This document shows, piece after piece, positions 1 through 14,540 of a stretch of 64,000 nt of DNA. The stretch lies in contig SMMW01000027.1 in assembly GCA_004794655.1 (NCBI GenBank), positions 1 through 64,000 of the forward strand, read 5' to 3'. Below the pieces are notes generated by a model. It ran no database searches. It was given only the letters and a program-made list of their open reading frames with translations, and had not been told where the DNA came from. Both the position numbers and the translations under genes were made by a program. Every line of letters starts with the position of its first letter. The stretch's first letter is position 1. This DNA is from Marisa cornuarietis. Taxonomy: Eukaryota; Mollusca; Gastropoda; Architaenioglossa; Ampullariidae.

Positions 1-3000
1 ATCAAGCAGCAGCTATGAATTATATAGACTATTTTTGTGTTGTACGCCTTCAGTCACACTAGTAAGCCAAATTTGAAGCTACTCACATGAGTATTTTAAA
101 AGTTATTTTAAAGATTAGGTTTTCCTTCTTGAGCAATATCACCACGTGTTTTGTAAGAGTGCAAATAAAGCAAAATCAAGCAGCATCTATGAATTATATA
201 GGCTATTTTTGTGTTGTACTCCTTCAGTCACACTAGTAAACCAAATTTGAAGCCAGCCCAATGAGTATTGTCAAAGTTATCTTAAAGATTAGTTTTTCCT
301 TCTGTCAGCTTTTTTATTATCACGTGTATTGTAAGAGTGAAAATAAAACAAGATCAAGCAGCAGCTATGAATTATATAGGCTATTTTGTGTTGTACTCTT
401 CAGTCACACTAGTAAACCAAATTTGAAGCTAGCCCAATGAGTATTGTGAAAGTTATCTTAAAGATTAGGTTTTCCTTCTTTGAGCAATATCACCACGTGT
501 TTTGTAAGAGTGCAAATAAAGCAAGATCAAGCAGCATCTATGAATTATATAGGCTATTTTTGTGTTGTACTCCTTCATTCACACTAGTAAACCAAATTTG
601 AAGCCACCCCAATGAGTATTGTGAAAGTTATCTTAAAGATTAGGTTTTCCTTCTGTCAGCTATATATTATCACGTGTATTGTAAGAGTGAAAGTAAAACA
701 AGATCAAGCAGCAGCTATGAATTATATAGACTATTTTTGTGTTGTACTCCTTCAGTCACACTAGTAAACCAAATTTGAAGCTATTCACATGAGTATTTTG
801 AAAGTTATCTTAAAGATTAGGTTTTCCTTCTTTAAGCAATATCACCACGTGTATTGTAAGAGTGCAAATAAACAAGATCAAGCAGCAGCTATAAATTATA
901 TAGACTATTTTTGTGTTGTACTCCTTCAGTCACACTAGTAAACCACATTTGAAGCCAACCCAATGAGTATTGTGAAAGTTATCTTAAAGATTAGGTTTTC
1001 CTTCTTTAAGTAAAATCACCATGTGTTTTGTAAGAGTGCAAATAAAACAAGATCAAGCAGCATCTATGAATTATATAGGCTATTTTTGTGTTGTACTCCT
1101 TCAGTCACACTAGTAAACTAAATTTGAAGCCAGCTCAATGAGTATTGTGAAAGTTTTCTTAAAGATTAGGTTTTTCTTCTGTCAGCTATATATTATCACG
1201 TGTATTGTAAGAGTGCAAATAAAACAAGATCAAGCAGCAGCTATGAATTATATAGGCTATTTTTTTGTTGTACTCCTTCAGTCACACTATTAAACCAAAT
1301 TTGAAGCCAGCCCAATGAGTATTGTAAAAATGTTATCTTAAAGATTAGGTTTTCTTCTGTCAGCTATATATTATCACGTGTATTGTAAGAGTGCAAATAA
1401 AACAAGATCAAGCAGCAGCTATGAATTATATAGACTATTTTTGTGTTGCACCCTTTCAGTCACACTAGTAAACCAAATTTGAAGCCAGCCCAATGAGTAT
1501 TGTGAAAGTTATCTTAAAGATTAGGTTTTCCTTCTGTCAGCTATATATTATCACGTGTATTGTAAGAGTGCAAATAAAACAAGATCAAGCAGCAGCTATG
1601 AATTATATAGACTATTTTTGTGTTGTACTCCTTCAGTCACACTAGTAAACCAAATTTGAAGCTACTCACATGAGTATTGTGAAAGTTATCTTAAAGATTA
1701 GGTTTTCCTTCTGTCAGCTATATATTATCACGTGTATTGTAAGAGTGCAAATAAAACAAGATCAAGCAGCAGCTATGAATTATATAGACTATTTTTGTGT
1801 TGTACTCCTTCAGTCACACTAATAAACCAAATTTGAAGCCAGCCCAATGAGTATTGTGAAAGTTATCTTAAAGATTAGGTTTTCCTTCTGTCAGCTATAT
1901 ATTATCACGTGTATTGTAAGAGTGCAAATAAAACAAGATCAAGCAGCAGCTATGAATTATATAGACTATTTTGTGTTGTAATTCTTCAGTCACACTTGTA
2001 AACCAAATTTGAAGCCAGCCCAATGAGTATTGTGAAAGTTATCTTAAAGATTAGGTTTTCCTTCTGTCAGCTATATTATCACGTGTATTGTAAGAGTGCA
2101 AATAAAACAAGATCAAGCAGCATCTATGAATTATATAGGCAATTTTGTGTTGTACTCCTTCAGTTACACTAGTAAACCATATTTGAAGCCAGCCCAATGA
2201 GTATTGTGAAAGTTATCTTAAAGATTAGGTTTTCCTTTGAGCAGTATCACCATGTGTTTTGTAAGAGTGCAAATAAAACAAGATCAAAGCATCTATGAAT
2301 TATATAGGCTATTTTTGTGTTGTAATTCTTCAGTCACACTAGTAAACCAAATTTAAAGCCAGCCCAAAGAGTATTGTTAAAGTTATCTTAAAAATTAGGT
2401 TTTCCTTCTGTCAGCTATATATTATCACGTGTATTGTAAGAGTGCAAATAAAACAAGATCAAGCAGCAGCTATGAATTATATAGACTATTTTGTGTTGTA
2501 CTCCTTCAGTCACAATAGTAAACCAAATTTAAAGCCAGCCCAATGAGTATTGTGAAAGTTATCTTAAAGATTAGGTTTTCCTTCTTTGAGCAATATCATC
2601 ACGTGTTTTGTAAGAGTGCAAATAAAACAAGATCAAGCAGCATCTATGAATTATATAGGTTATTTTTGTGTTGTACTCCTTCAGTCACACTAGTAAACCA
2701 AATTTGAAGCTGCTGACATGAGTATTGTCAAACTTATCTTAAAGATTAGGTTTTTCTTCTCTCAGCTATATATTATTACATGTATTGTAAGAGTGCAAAT
2801 AAAACAAGATCAAGCAGCAGCTATGAATTATATAGACTATTTTGTGTTGTACTCTCTTCAGTCACACTAGTAAACCAAATTTGAAGCCAGCCCAATGAGT
2901 ATTGTGAAAGTTATCTTAAAGATTAGGTTTTCCTCCTTTGAGCAATATCACCACGTGTTTTGTAAGAGTGCAAATAAAACAAGATCAAGCAGCATCTATG

Positions 3001-3959
3001 AATTATATAGGCTATTTTTGTGTTGTACTCCTTCAGTCACACTAGTAAACCAAATTTGAAGCCAGCCCAATGAGTATTGTGAAAGTTATCTTAAAGATTA
3101 GGTTTTCCTTTTGTCAGCTATATATTATCACGTGTATTGTAAGAGTGCAAATAAAACAAGATCAAGCAGCAGCTATGAATTATATAGACTATTTTGTGTT
3201 GTACTCCTTCAGTCACACTAGTAAACCAAATTTGAAGCCAGCCCAATGAGTATTGTGAAAGTTATCTTAAAGATTAGGTTTTCCTTCTTTGAGCAATATC
3301 ACCACGTGTTTTGTAAGAGTGCAAATAAAACAAGATCAAGCAGCATCTATGAATTATATAGGCTATTTTTGTGTTGTACTCCTTCAGTCACACTAGTAAA
3401 CCAAATTTGAAGCCAGCACAATGAGTATTGTGAAAGTTATTTAAAGATTAGGTTTTCCTTTGAGCATATACCACGTGTTTTGTAAGAGTAAACAAGATCA
3501 AGCAGCATCTATGAATTATATATGCTATTTTGTGTTGTAATTCTTCAGTCACACTAATAAACCAAATTTGAAGCCAGCCCAATGAGTATTGTGAAAGTTA
3601 TCTTAAAGATTAGGTTTTCCTTCTGTCAGCTATATTATCACGTGAAATGTAAGAGTGCAAATAAAACAAGATCAAGCAGCAGCTATGAATTATATAGACT
3701 ATTTTTGTGTTGTACTCCTTCAGTCACACTAGTAAACCAAATTTGAAGCCAGCCCAATGAGTATTGTGAAAGTTATCTTAAAGATTAGGTTTTCCTTCTG
3801 TCAGCTATATATTATCACGTGTATTGTAAGAGTGCAAATAAAACAAGATCAAGCAGCATCTATGACTTATATAGGCTATTTTTGTGTTGTACTCCTTCAG
3901 TCACACTAGTAAACCAAATTTGAAGCCAGCCCAATGAGTATTGTGAAAGTTATCTTAAA

Positions 3960-4660
3960 GATTAGGTTTTCCTTCTTTGAGCAGTATCACCACGTGTTTT
4001 GTAAGAGTGAAAATAAAACAAGATCAAGCAGCATCTATGAAGTATATAGGCTATTTTTGTGTTGTACTCCTTCAGTCACACTAGTAAACCAAATTTGAAG
4101 CCAGCCCAATGAGTATTGCGAAAGTTTTCTTAAAGATTAGGTTTTCCCTCTTTGAGCAGTAACACCACGTGTTTTGGAAGAGTGCAAATAAAAAAAGATC
4201 AAGCAGCAGCTTTGAATTATATAGACAATTTTTGTGTTATACTCCATCAGTCACACTAGTAAACCAAATTTGAAGCTTCTCACATGAGTATTTTAAAAGT
4301 TATCCTAAAGATTACGTTTTCCTTCTTTGAGCAATATCACCTCGTGTTTTGTAAGAGTGCAAATAAAACAAGATCAAGCAGCATCGATGAATTATATATG
4401 CTATTTTTGTGTTGTACTCCTTCAGTCACGCTAATAAACCAACTTTGAAGCGAGCCCAATGAGTATTGTGAAAGTTATCTTAAAGATTAGGTTTTCCATC
4501 TGTGAGTTCTATATTATCATGTGACATGTAAGAGTGCAAATAAAACAAGATCAAGCAGCAGCTTTGAATTATATAGACTATTTTTGTGTTGTACTCCTTC
4601 AGTCACACTTGTAAAACCAAATTTGAAGCCAGCCCAATGAGTATTGTGAAAGTTATCTTA
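3960..4660 (+). repeat. Block duplicated 2,639 bp downstream (15 monomers)
   Basis: This stretch matches 6,599-7,299 with only scattered differences. Both copies share rare variants: AGTAACACCACG (in place of AGTATCACCACG), TTTTGGAAGAGTG and AAAAAAAGATCAAG. The offset is 2,639 bp, which is 15 monomers of 176 bp. A third copy lies another 8,431 bp downstream, near 15,030-15,730. Confidence 0.8.
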
Positions 4661-6109
4661 AAGATTAGGTTTTCCTTCTTTCAGCTATATATTATCACGT
4701 GTATTGTAAGAGTGCAAATAAAACAAGATCAAGCAGCAGCTATGAATTATATAGACTATTTTTGTGTTGTACTTCTTCAGTCACACTAGTCAACCAAATT
4801 TGAAGCTACTCACATGAGTATTTTGAAAGTTATCTTAAAGATGAGGTTTTCCTTCTTTTAGCAATATCACCACGTGTTTTGTAAGAGTGCAAATAAAACA
4901 AGATCAAGCAGCATCTATGAATTATATAGGCTATTTTTGTGTTGTACTCCTTCAGTCACACTAGTAAACCAAATTTGAAGCCAGCCCAATGAGTATTGTG
5001 AAAGTTATCTTAAAGATTAGGTTTTCCTACTGTCAGCTATATATTATCATGTGTATTGTAAGAGTGCAAATAAAACAAGATCAAGCAGCGTCTATGAATT
5101 ATATAGGCTATTTTTGTGTTGTACTCCTTCAGTCACACTAGTATACCAAATTTGAAGCCAGCCCAATGAGTATTGTGAAAGTTATCTTAAAGATTAGGAT
5201 TTCCTTCTGTCAGCTATATATTATCACGTGTATTGTAAGAGTGCAAATAAAACAAGATCAAGCAGCATCTATGAATTATATAGGCTATTTTTGTGTTGTA
5301 CTCCTTCAGTCACACTAGTAAACCAAATTTGAAGCCAGCCCAATGAGTATTGTGAAAGTTATCTTAAAGATTAGGTTTTCCTTCTTTCAGCTATATATTA
5401 TCACGTGTATTGTAAGAGTGCAAATAAAACAAGATCAAGCAGCATCTATGACTTATATAGGCTATTTTTGTGTTGTACTCCTTCAGTCACACTAGTAAAC
5501 CAAATTTGAAGCTACTCACATGAGTATTTTGAAAGTTATCTTAAAGATGAGGTTTTCCTTCTTTGAGCATATATTATCACGTGTTTTGTAAGAGTGCAAA
5601 TAAAACAAGATCAAGCAGCAGCTATGAATTATATAGACTATTTGTGTTGTAATTTTCAGTCACACTAGTAAACCAAATTTGAAGCCAGCCCAATGAGTAT
5701 TGTGAAAGTTATCTTAAAGATTAGGTTTTCCTTCTGTCAGCTATATATTATCACGTATTGTAAGAGTGCAAATAAAACAAGATCAAGCAGCAGCTATAAA
5801 TTATATAGACTATTTTGTGTTGTACTCCTTCAGTCACACTAGTAAACCAAATTTGAAGCCAGCCCAATGAGTATTGTGAAAGTTATCTTAAAGATTAGGT
5901 TTTCCTTCTGTCAGCGTTATATTATCACGTGTTTTGTAAGAGTGCAAATAAAACAAGATCAAGCAGCATCTATGAATTATATAGACTATTTTTGTGTTGT
6001 ACTCCTTCAGTCACACTTGTAAACCAAATTTGAAGCCAGCCCAATGAGTATTGTGAAAGTTATCTTAAAGATTAGGTTTTCCTTCTTTGAGCAATATCAC
6101 CTCGTGTTT

Positions 6110-8395
6110 TGTAAGAGTGCAAATAAAACAAGATCAAGCAGCATCTATGAATTATATATGCTATTTTTGTGTTGTACTCCTTCAGTCACGCTAATAAACC
6201 AACTTTGAAGCCAGCCCAATGAGTATTGTGAAAGTTATCTTAAAGATTAGGTTTTCCTTCTGTCAGCTCTATATTATCATGTAAAATGTAATAGTGCAAA
6301 TGAAACAAGATCAAGCAGCAGCTTTGAAATATATAGACTATTTTTGTGTTGTACTCCTTCAGTCACACTTGTAAACCAAATTTGAAGCCAGCCCAATGAG
6401 TATTGTGAATGTTATCTTAAAGATTAGGTTTTCCTTCTGTCAGCTCTATATTATCATGTGAAATGTAATAGTGCAAATGAAACAAGATCAAGCAGCAGCT
6501 TTGAAATATATAGGCTATTTTTGTGTTGTACTCCTTCAGTCACACTAGTAAACCAAATTTGAATCCAGCCCAATGAGTATTGCGAAAGTTATCTTAAAGA
6601 TTAGGTTTTCCTTCTTTGAGCAGTATCACCACGTGTTTTGTAAGAGTGCAAATAAAACAAGATCAAGCAGCATCTATGAATTATATAGGCTATTTTTGTG
6701 TTGTACTCCTTCAGTCACACTAGTAAACCAAATTTGAAGCCAGCCCAATGAGTATTGCGAAAGTTTTCTTAAAGATTAGGTTTTCCCTCTTTGAGCAGTA
6801 ACACCACGTGTTTTGGAAGAGTGCAAATAAAAAAAGATCAAGCAGCAGCTTTGAATTATATAGACAATTTTTGTGTTATACTCCATCAGTCACACTAGTA
6901 AACCAAATTTGAAGCTTCTCACATGAGTATTTTAAAAGTTATCCTAAAGATTAGGTTTTCCTTCTTTGAGCAATATCACCTCGTGTTTTGTAAGAGTGCA
7001 AATAAAACAAGATCAAGCAGCATCGATGAAATATATATGCTATTTTTGTGTTGTACTCCTTCAGTCACGCTAATAAACCAACTTTGAAGCGAGCCCAATG
7101 AGTATTGTGAAAGTTATCTTAAAGATTAGGTTTTCCATCTGTGAGTTCTATATTATCATGTGACATGTAAGAGTGCAAATAAAACAAGATCAAGCAGCAG
7201 CTTTGAATTATATAGACTATTTTTGTGTTGTACTCCTTCAGTCACACTTGTAAACCAAATTTGAAGCCAGCCCAATGAGTATTGTGAAAGTTATCCTAAA
7301 GATTAGGTTTTCCTTCTGTCAGCTATATATTATTACGTGTACTGTAAGAGTGCAAATAAAACAAGATCAAGCAGCAGCTTTGAATTATATAGACAATTTT
7401 TGTGTTATACTCCATCAGTCACACTAGTAAACCAAATTTAAAGCTTCTCACATGAGTGTTTTGAAAGTTATCCTAAAGATTAGGTTTTCCTTCTTTGAGC
7501 AATATCACCTCGTGTTTTGTAAGAGTGCAAATAAAACAAGATCAAGCAGCATCTATGAATTATATATGCTATTTTTGTGTTGTACTCCTTCAGTCACGCT
7601 AATAAACCAACTTTGAAGCCAGCCCAATGAGTATTGTGAAAGTTATCTTAAAGATTAGGTTTTCCTTCTGTCAGCTCTATATTATCATGTGAAATGTAAT
7701 AGTGCAAATAAAACAAGATCAAGCAGCAGCTTTGAATTATATAGACTATTTTTGTGTTGTACTCCTTCAGTCACACTTGTAAACCAAAATTGAAGCCAGC
7801 CCAATGAGTATTGTGAAAGTTATCTTAAAGATTAGGTTTTCCTTCTGTCAGCTATATATTATCACGTGTATTGTAAGAGTGCAAATAAAACAAGATCAAG
7901 CAGCATCTATGACTTATATAGGCTATTTTTGTGTTGTACTCCTTCAGTCACACTAGTAAACCAAATTTGAATCCAGCCCAATGAGTATTGCGAAAGTTAT
8001 CTTAAAGATTAGGTTTTCCTTCTTTGAGCAGTATCACCACGTGTTTTGTAAGAGTGCAAATAAAACAAGATCAAGCAGCAGCTATGAATTATATAGACTA
8101 TTTTTGTGTTGTACTCCTTCAGTCACACTATGAAACCAAATTTTGAAGCTACTCACATGAGTATTGTGAAAGTTATCTTAAAGATTAGGTTTTCCTTCTG
8201 TCAGCTATATATTATCACGTGTAATGTAAGAATGCAAATAAAAAAAGATCAAGCAGCAGCTATAAATTATATAGACTATTTTTGTGTTGTACTCCTTCAG
8301 TCACACTAGTAAACCAAATTTGAAGCCAGCCCAATGAGTATTGTGAAAGTTATCTTAAAGATTAGGTTTTCCTTCTGTCAGCTATATATTATCAC
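6110..8395 (+). repeat. Segmental duplication in satellite A, copy 1
   Basis: About 2.3 kb (13 monomers) is nearly identical to 14,541-16,826 at a constant offset of 8,431 bp. Shared rare variants include ATCATGTAAAATGTAATAG near 6,277, GATGAAATATATATGC near 7,025 and a one-base insertion giving CCAAATTTTGAAGC near 8,140. Identity fades to ordinary monomer-to-monomer similarity at both edges: CACCTCGTG versus CACCACGTG on the left, and CACGTGTTTTG versus CACGTGTATTG on the right. Confidence 0.88.
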
Positions 8396-11300
8396 GTGTT
8401 TTGTAAGAGTGCAAATAAAACAAGATCAAGCAGCAGCTATGAATTATATACTATTTTGTGTTGTAATTCCTTCAGTCACACTAGTAAACCAAATTTGAAG
8501 CCAGCCCAATGAGTATTGTGAAAGTTATCTTAAAGATTAGGTTTTCCTTCAGCTATATATCATCACGTGTTTGTAAGAGTGCAAATAAAACAAGATCAAG
8601 CAGCATCTATGAATTATATAGGCTATTTTTGTGTTGTACTCCTTCAGTCACACTAGTAAACCAAATTTGAAGCCAGCCCAATGAGTATTGTGAAAGTTAT
8701 CTTAAAGATTAGGTTTTCCTTCTTGAGCAATATCACCACGTGTTTTGTAAGAGTGCAAATAAAACAAGATCAAGCAGCATCTATGAATTATATAGACTAT
8801 TTTTGTGTTGTACTCCTTCAGTCACACTAGTAAACCAAATTTGAAGCTACTCACATGAGTATTGTGAAAGTTATCTTAAAGATTAGGTTTTCCTTCTGTC
8901 AGCTATATATTATCACGTGTAATGTAAGAGTGCAAATAAAACAAGATCAAGCAGCAGCTATGAATTATATAGACTATTTTTGTGTTGTACTCCTTCAGTC
9001 ACACTAGTAAACCAAATTTGAAGCCAGCCCAATGAGTATTGTGAAAGTTATCTTAAAGATTAGGTTTTCCTTCTTTGAGCAATATCACCACGTGTTTTGT
9101 AAGAGTGCAAATAAAACAAGATCAAGCAGCATCTATGAATTATATAGGCTATTTTTGTGTTGTACTCCTTCAGTCACACTAGTAAACCAAATTTGAAGCC
9201 AGCACAATGAGTATTGTGAAAGTTATCTTAAAGATTAGGTTTTCCTTCTGTCAGCTATATATTATCACGTGTATTGTAAGAGTGCAAATAAAACAAGATC
9301 AAGCAGCATCTATGAATTATATAGGCTATTTTTGTGTTGTACTCCTTCAGTCACACTAGTAAACCAAATTTGAAGCCAGCCCAATGAGTATTGCGAAAGT
9401 TATCTTAAAGATTAGGTTTTCCTTCTTTGAGCAGTATCACCACGTGTTTTGTAAGAGTGCAAAAAAACAAGATCAAGCAGCAGCTTTGGATTATATAGAC
9501 AATTTTTGTGTTATATTCCATCAGTCACACTAGTAAACCAAATTTAAAGCTTCTCACATGAGTATTTTGAAAGTTATCCTAAAGATTAGGTTTTCCTTCT
9601 TTGAGCAATATCACCTCGTGTTTTGTAAGAGTGCAAATAAAACAAGATCAAGCAGCATCTATGAATTATATATGCTATTTTTGTGTTGTACTCCTTCAGT
9701 CACGCTAATAAACCAACTTTGAAGCCAGCCCAATGAGTATTGTGAAAGTTATCTTAAAGATTAGGTTTTCCTTCTGTCAGCACTATATTATAATGTGAAA
9801 TGTAATAGTGCAAATAAAACAAGATCAAGCAGCAGCTTTGAATTATACAGACTATTTTTGTGTTGTACTCCTTCAGTCACACTTGTAAACCAAATTTGAA
9901 GCCAGCCCAATGAGTATTGTGAAAGTTATCTTAAAGATTAGGTTTTCCTTCTTTCAGCTATATATTATCACGTGTATTGTAAGAGTGCAAATAAAACAAG
10001 ATCAAGCAGCATCTATGACTTATATAGGCTATTTTTGTGTTGTACTCCTTCAGTCACACTATGAAACCAAATTTGAATCCAGCCCAATGAGTATTGCGAA
10101 AGTTATCTTAAAGATTAGGTTTTCCTTCTTTGAGCAGTATCACCACGTGTTTTGTAAGAGTGCAAATAAAACAAGATCAAGCAGCATCTATGAATTATAT
10201 AGGCTATTTTTGTGTTGTACTCCTTCAGTCACACTAGTAAACCAAATTTGAAGCCAGCCCAATGAGTATTGTGAAAGTTATCTTAAAGATTAGGTTTTCC
10301 TTCTGTCAGCTATATATTATCACGTGTATTGTAAGAGTGCAAATAAAACAAGATCAAGCAGCAGCTTTGAATTATATAGACAATTTTTGTGTTATACTCC
10401 ATCAGTCACACTAGTAAACCAAATTTAAAGCTTCTCACATGAGTATTTTGAAAGTTATCCTAAAGATTAGGTTTTCCTTCTTTGAGCAATATCACCTCGT
10501 GTTTTGTAAGAGTGCAAATAAAACAAGATCAAGCAGCATCGATGAATTATATATGCTATTTTTGTGTTGTACTCCTTCAGTCACGCTAATAAACCAACTT
10601 TGAAGCGAGCCCAATGAGTATTGTGAAAGTTATCTTAAAGATTAGGTTTTCCATCTGTGAGTTCTATATTATCATGTGACATGTAAGAGTGCAAATAAAA
10701 CAAGATCAAGCAGCAGCTTTGAATTATATAGACTATTTTTGTGTTGTACTCCTTCAGTCACACTTCTTAACCAAATTTGAAGCCAGCCCAATGAGTATTG
10801 TGAAAGTTATCCTAAAGATTAGGTTTTCCTTCTGTCAGCTATATATTATTACGTGTACTGTAAGAGTGCAAATAAAACAAGATCAAGCAGCAGCTATGAA
10901 TTATATAGGCTATTTTTGTGATGTACTCCTTCAGTCACACTAGTAATCCCAATTTGACGCCACTCACATGAGTATTTGGGAACTTATCTTAAAGATTAGG
11001 TTTTCCTTCTTTGAGCAATATCACCACGTGTTTTGTAAGAGTGCAAATAAAGCAAAATCAAGCAGCATCTATGAATTATATAGGCTATTTTTGTGTTGTA
11101 CTCCTTCAGTCACACTAGTAAACCAAATTTGAAGCCAGCCCAATGAGTATTGTGAAAGTTATCTTAAAGATTAGGTTTTCCTTCTGTCAGCTATATATTG
11201 TCACGTGTATTGTAAGAGTGCAAATAAAACAAGATCAAGCAGCATCTGTGAATTATATAGACTATTTTTGTGTTGTACTCCTTCAGTCACACTAGTAAAC

Positions 11301-14300
11301 CAAATTTGAAGCTACTCACATGAGTTTTTGCATGTTATCTTAAAGATTAGGTTTTCCTTCTTTAAGCAATATCACCACGTGTTTTGTAAGAGTGCAAATA
11401 AAACAAGATCAAGCAGCATCTATGAATTATATAGGCTATTTTTGTGTTGTACTCCTTCAGTCACACTAGTAAACCAAATTTGAAGCCAGCCCAATGAGTA
11501 TTGTGAAAGTTATCTTAAAGATTAGGTTTTCCTTCTGTCAGCTATGTATTATCACGTGTAATGTAAGAGTGCAAATAAAAAAAGATCAAGCAGCAGCTAT
11601 AAATTATATAGACTATTTTTGTGTTGTACTCCTTCAGTCACACTAGTAAACCAATTTTGAAGCCAGCCCAATGAGTATTGTGAAAGTTTTCTTAAAGATT
11701 AGGTTTTACTTCTTTGAGCAAAATCACCACGTGTTTTGTAAGAGTGCAAATAAAACAAGATCAAGCAGCATCTATAAATTATATAGGCTATTTTTGTGTT
11801 GTACTCCTTTAGTCACACTAGTAAACCAAATTTGAAGCCAGCACAATGAGTATTGTGAAAGTTATCTTAAAGATTAGGTTTTCCTTCTTTGAGCAATATC
11901 ACCTCGTGTTTTGTAAGAGTGCAAATAAAACAAGATCAAGCAGCATCTATGAATTATATATGCTATTTTTGTGTTGTACTCCTTCAGTCACGCTAATAAA
12001 CCAACTTTGAAGCCAGCCCAATGAGTATTGTGAAAGTTATCTTAAAGATTAGGTTTTCCTTCTGTCAGCTCTATATTATCATGTGAAATGTAATAGTGCA
12101 AATAAAACAAGATCAAGCAGCAGCTTTGAAATATATAGACTATTTTTGTGTTGTACTCCTTCAGTCACACTTGTAAACCAAATTTGAAGCCAGCCCAATG
12201 AGTATTGTGAATGTTATCTTAAAGATTAGGTTTTCCTTCTGTCAGCTCTATATTATCATGTGAAATGTAATAGTGCAAATGAAACAAGATCAAGCAGCAG
12301 CTTTGAAATATATAGGCTATTTTTGTGTTGTACTCCTTCAGTCACACTAGTAAATAAATTTGAATCCAGCCCAATGAGTATTAGCGAAAGTTATCTTAAA
12401 GATTAGGTTTTCCTTCTTTGAGCAGTATCACCGTGTGTTTTGTAGGTGCAAATAAAACAAGATCAAGCAGCATCTATGAATTATATAGGCTATTTTTGTG
12501 TTGTACTCCTTCAGTCACACTAGTAAATAAATTTGAAACCAATAGTAAGTATTGCGAAAGTTATCTTAAAGATTAGGTTTTCCTTCTTTGAGCAGTATCA
12601 CCACGTGTTTTGTAAGAGTGCAAAAAAAACAAGATCAAGCAGCAGCTTTGAATTATATAGACAATTTTTGTGTTATACTCCATCAGTCACACTAGTAAAC
12701 CAAATTTAAAGCTTCTCACATGAGTATTTTGAAAGTTATCCTAAAGATTAGGTTTTCCTTCTTTGAGCAATATCACCACGTGTTTTGTAAAAGTGCTAAT
12801 AAAACAAGATCAAGCAGCATCTATGAATTATATAGGCTATTTTTGTGTTGTACTCCTTCAGTCACACTAGTAAACCAAATTTGAAGCCAGCCCAATGAGT
12901 ATTGTGAAAGTTATCTTAAAAATTAGGTTTTCCTTCTGTGAGTTCTATATTATCAGTGACATGTAGAGTGCAAATAAAACAAGATCAAGCAGCAGCTATG
13001 AATTATATAGACTATTTTTGTGTTGTACTCCTTCAGTCACACTTGTAAAATAAATGGAAATAATGTGAGTATTGTGAAAGTTATCTTAAAGATTAGGTTT
13101 TCCTTCTGTCAGCTATATATTATCACGTGTATTGTAAGAGTGCAAATAAAACAAGATCAAGCAGCAGCTTTGAATTATATAGACAATTTTTGTGTTATAC
13201 TCCATCAGTCACACTAGTAAACCAAATTTAAAGCTTCTCACATGAGTATTTTGAAAGTTATCCTAAAGATTATGTTTTCCTTCTTTGAGCAATATCGACT
13301 CGTGTTTTGTAAGGGTGCAAATAAAACAAGATCAAGCAGCATCTATGAATTATATATGCTTTTTTGTGTTGTACTTCTTCAGTCACGCTAATAAACCAAA
13401 TTTGAAGCCAGCCCAATGAGTATTGTGAAAGTTATCTTAAAGATTAGGTTTTCCTTCTGTCAGCTCTATGTTATCACGTGTAATGTAAGAGTGCAAATAA
13501 AACAAGATCAGGCTGCAGCTTTGAATTATATAGACTATTTTTGTGTTGTACTTCTTTAGTCACACTTGTAAACCACATTTGAAGCCAGCCCAATGAGTAT
13601 TGTGATAGGTATCCTAAAGATTAGGTTTTCCTTCTGTCAGCTATATATTATCACGTGTATTGTAAGAGTGCAAATAAAACAAGATCAAGCAGCAGCTATG
13701 AATTATATAGATTATTTTTTGTGTTGTACCCCTTGAGACACACTAGTAAACAAAATTCGAAGCTATTCACATGAGTATTTTGAAAGTTATCTTAAAGATT
13801 AGGTTTTCCTTCTTTGAGCAATATCACCACGTGTTTTGTAAGAGTGCAAATAAAACAAGATCAAGCAGCATCTATGAATTATATAGGCTATTTTTGTGTT
13901 GTACTCCTTCAGTCACACTAGTAAACCAAATTTGAAGCCAGCCTAATGAGTATTGTGAAAGTTATCTTAAAGATTAGGTTTTCCTTCTGTCAGCTATATA
14001 TTATCACGTGTATTGTAAGAGTGCAAATAAAACAAGATCAAGCAGCAGCTATGAATTATATAGACTATTTTTGTGTTGTACTCCTTCAGTCACACTAGTA
14101 AACCAAATTTGAAGCCAGCCCAATGAGTATTGTGAAAGTTATCTTAAAGATTAGGTTTTCCTTCTGTCAGCTATATATTATCACGTGTAATGTAAGAGTG
14201 CAAATAAAACAAGATCAAGCAGCAGCTATGAATTATATAGACTATTTTTGTGTTGTACTCCTTCAGTCACACTAGTAAACCAAATTTGAAGCTACTCACA

Positions 14301-14540
14301 TGAGTATTGTGAAAGTTATCTTAAAGATTAGGTTTTCCTTCTTTGAGCAATATCACCACGTGTTTTGTAAGAGTGCAAATAAAACAAGATCAAGCAGCAT
14401 CTATAAATTATATAGGCTATTTTTGTGTTGTACTCCTTCAGTCACACTAGTAAACCAAATTTGAAGCCAGCACAATGAGTATTGTGAAAGTTATCTTAAA
14501 GATTAGGTTTTCCTTCTTTGAGCAATATCACCACGTGTTT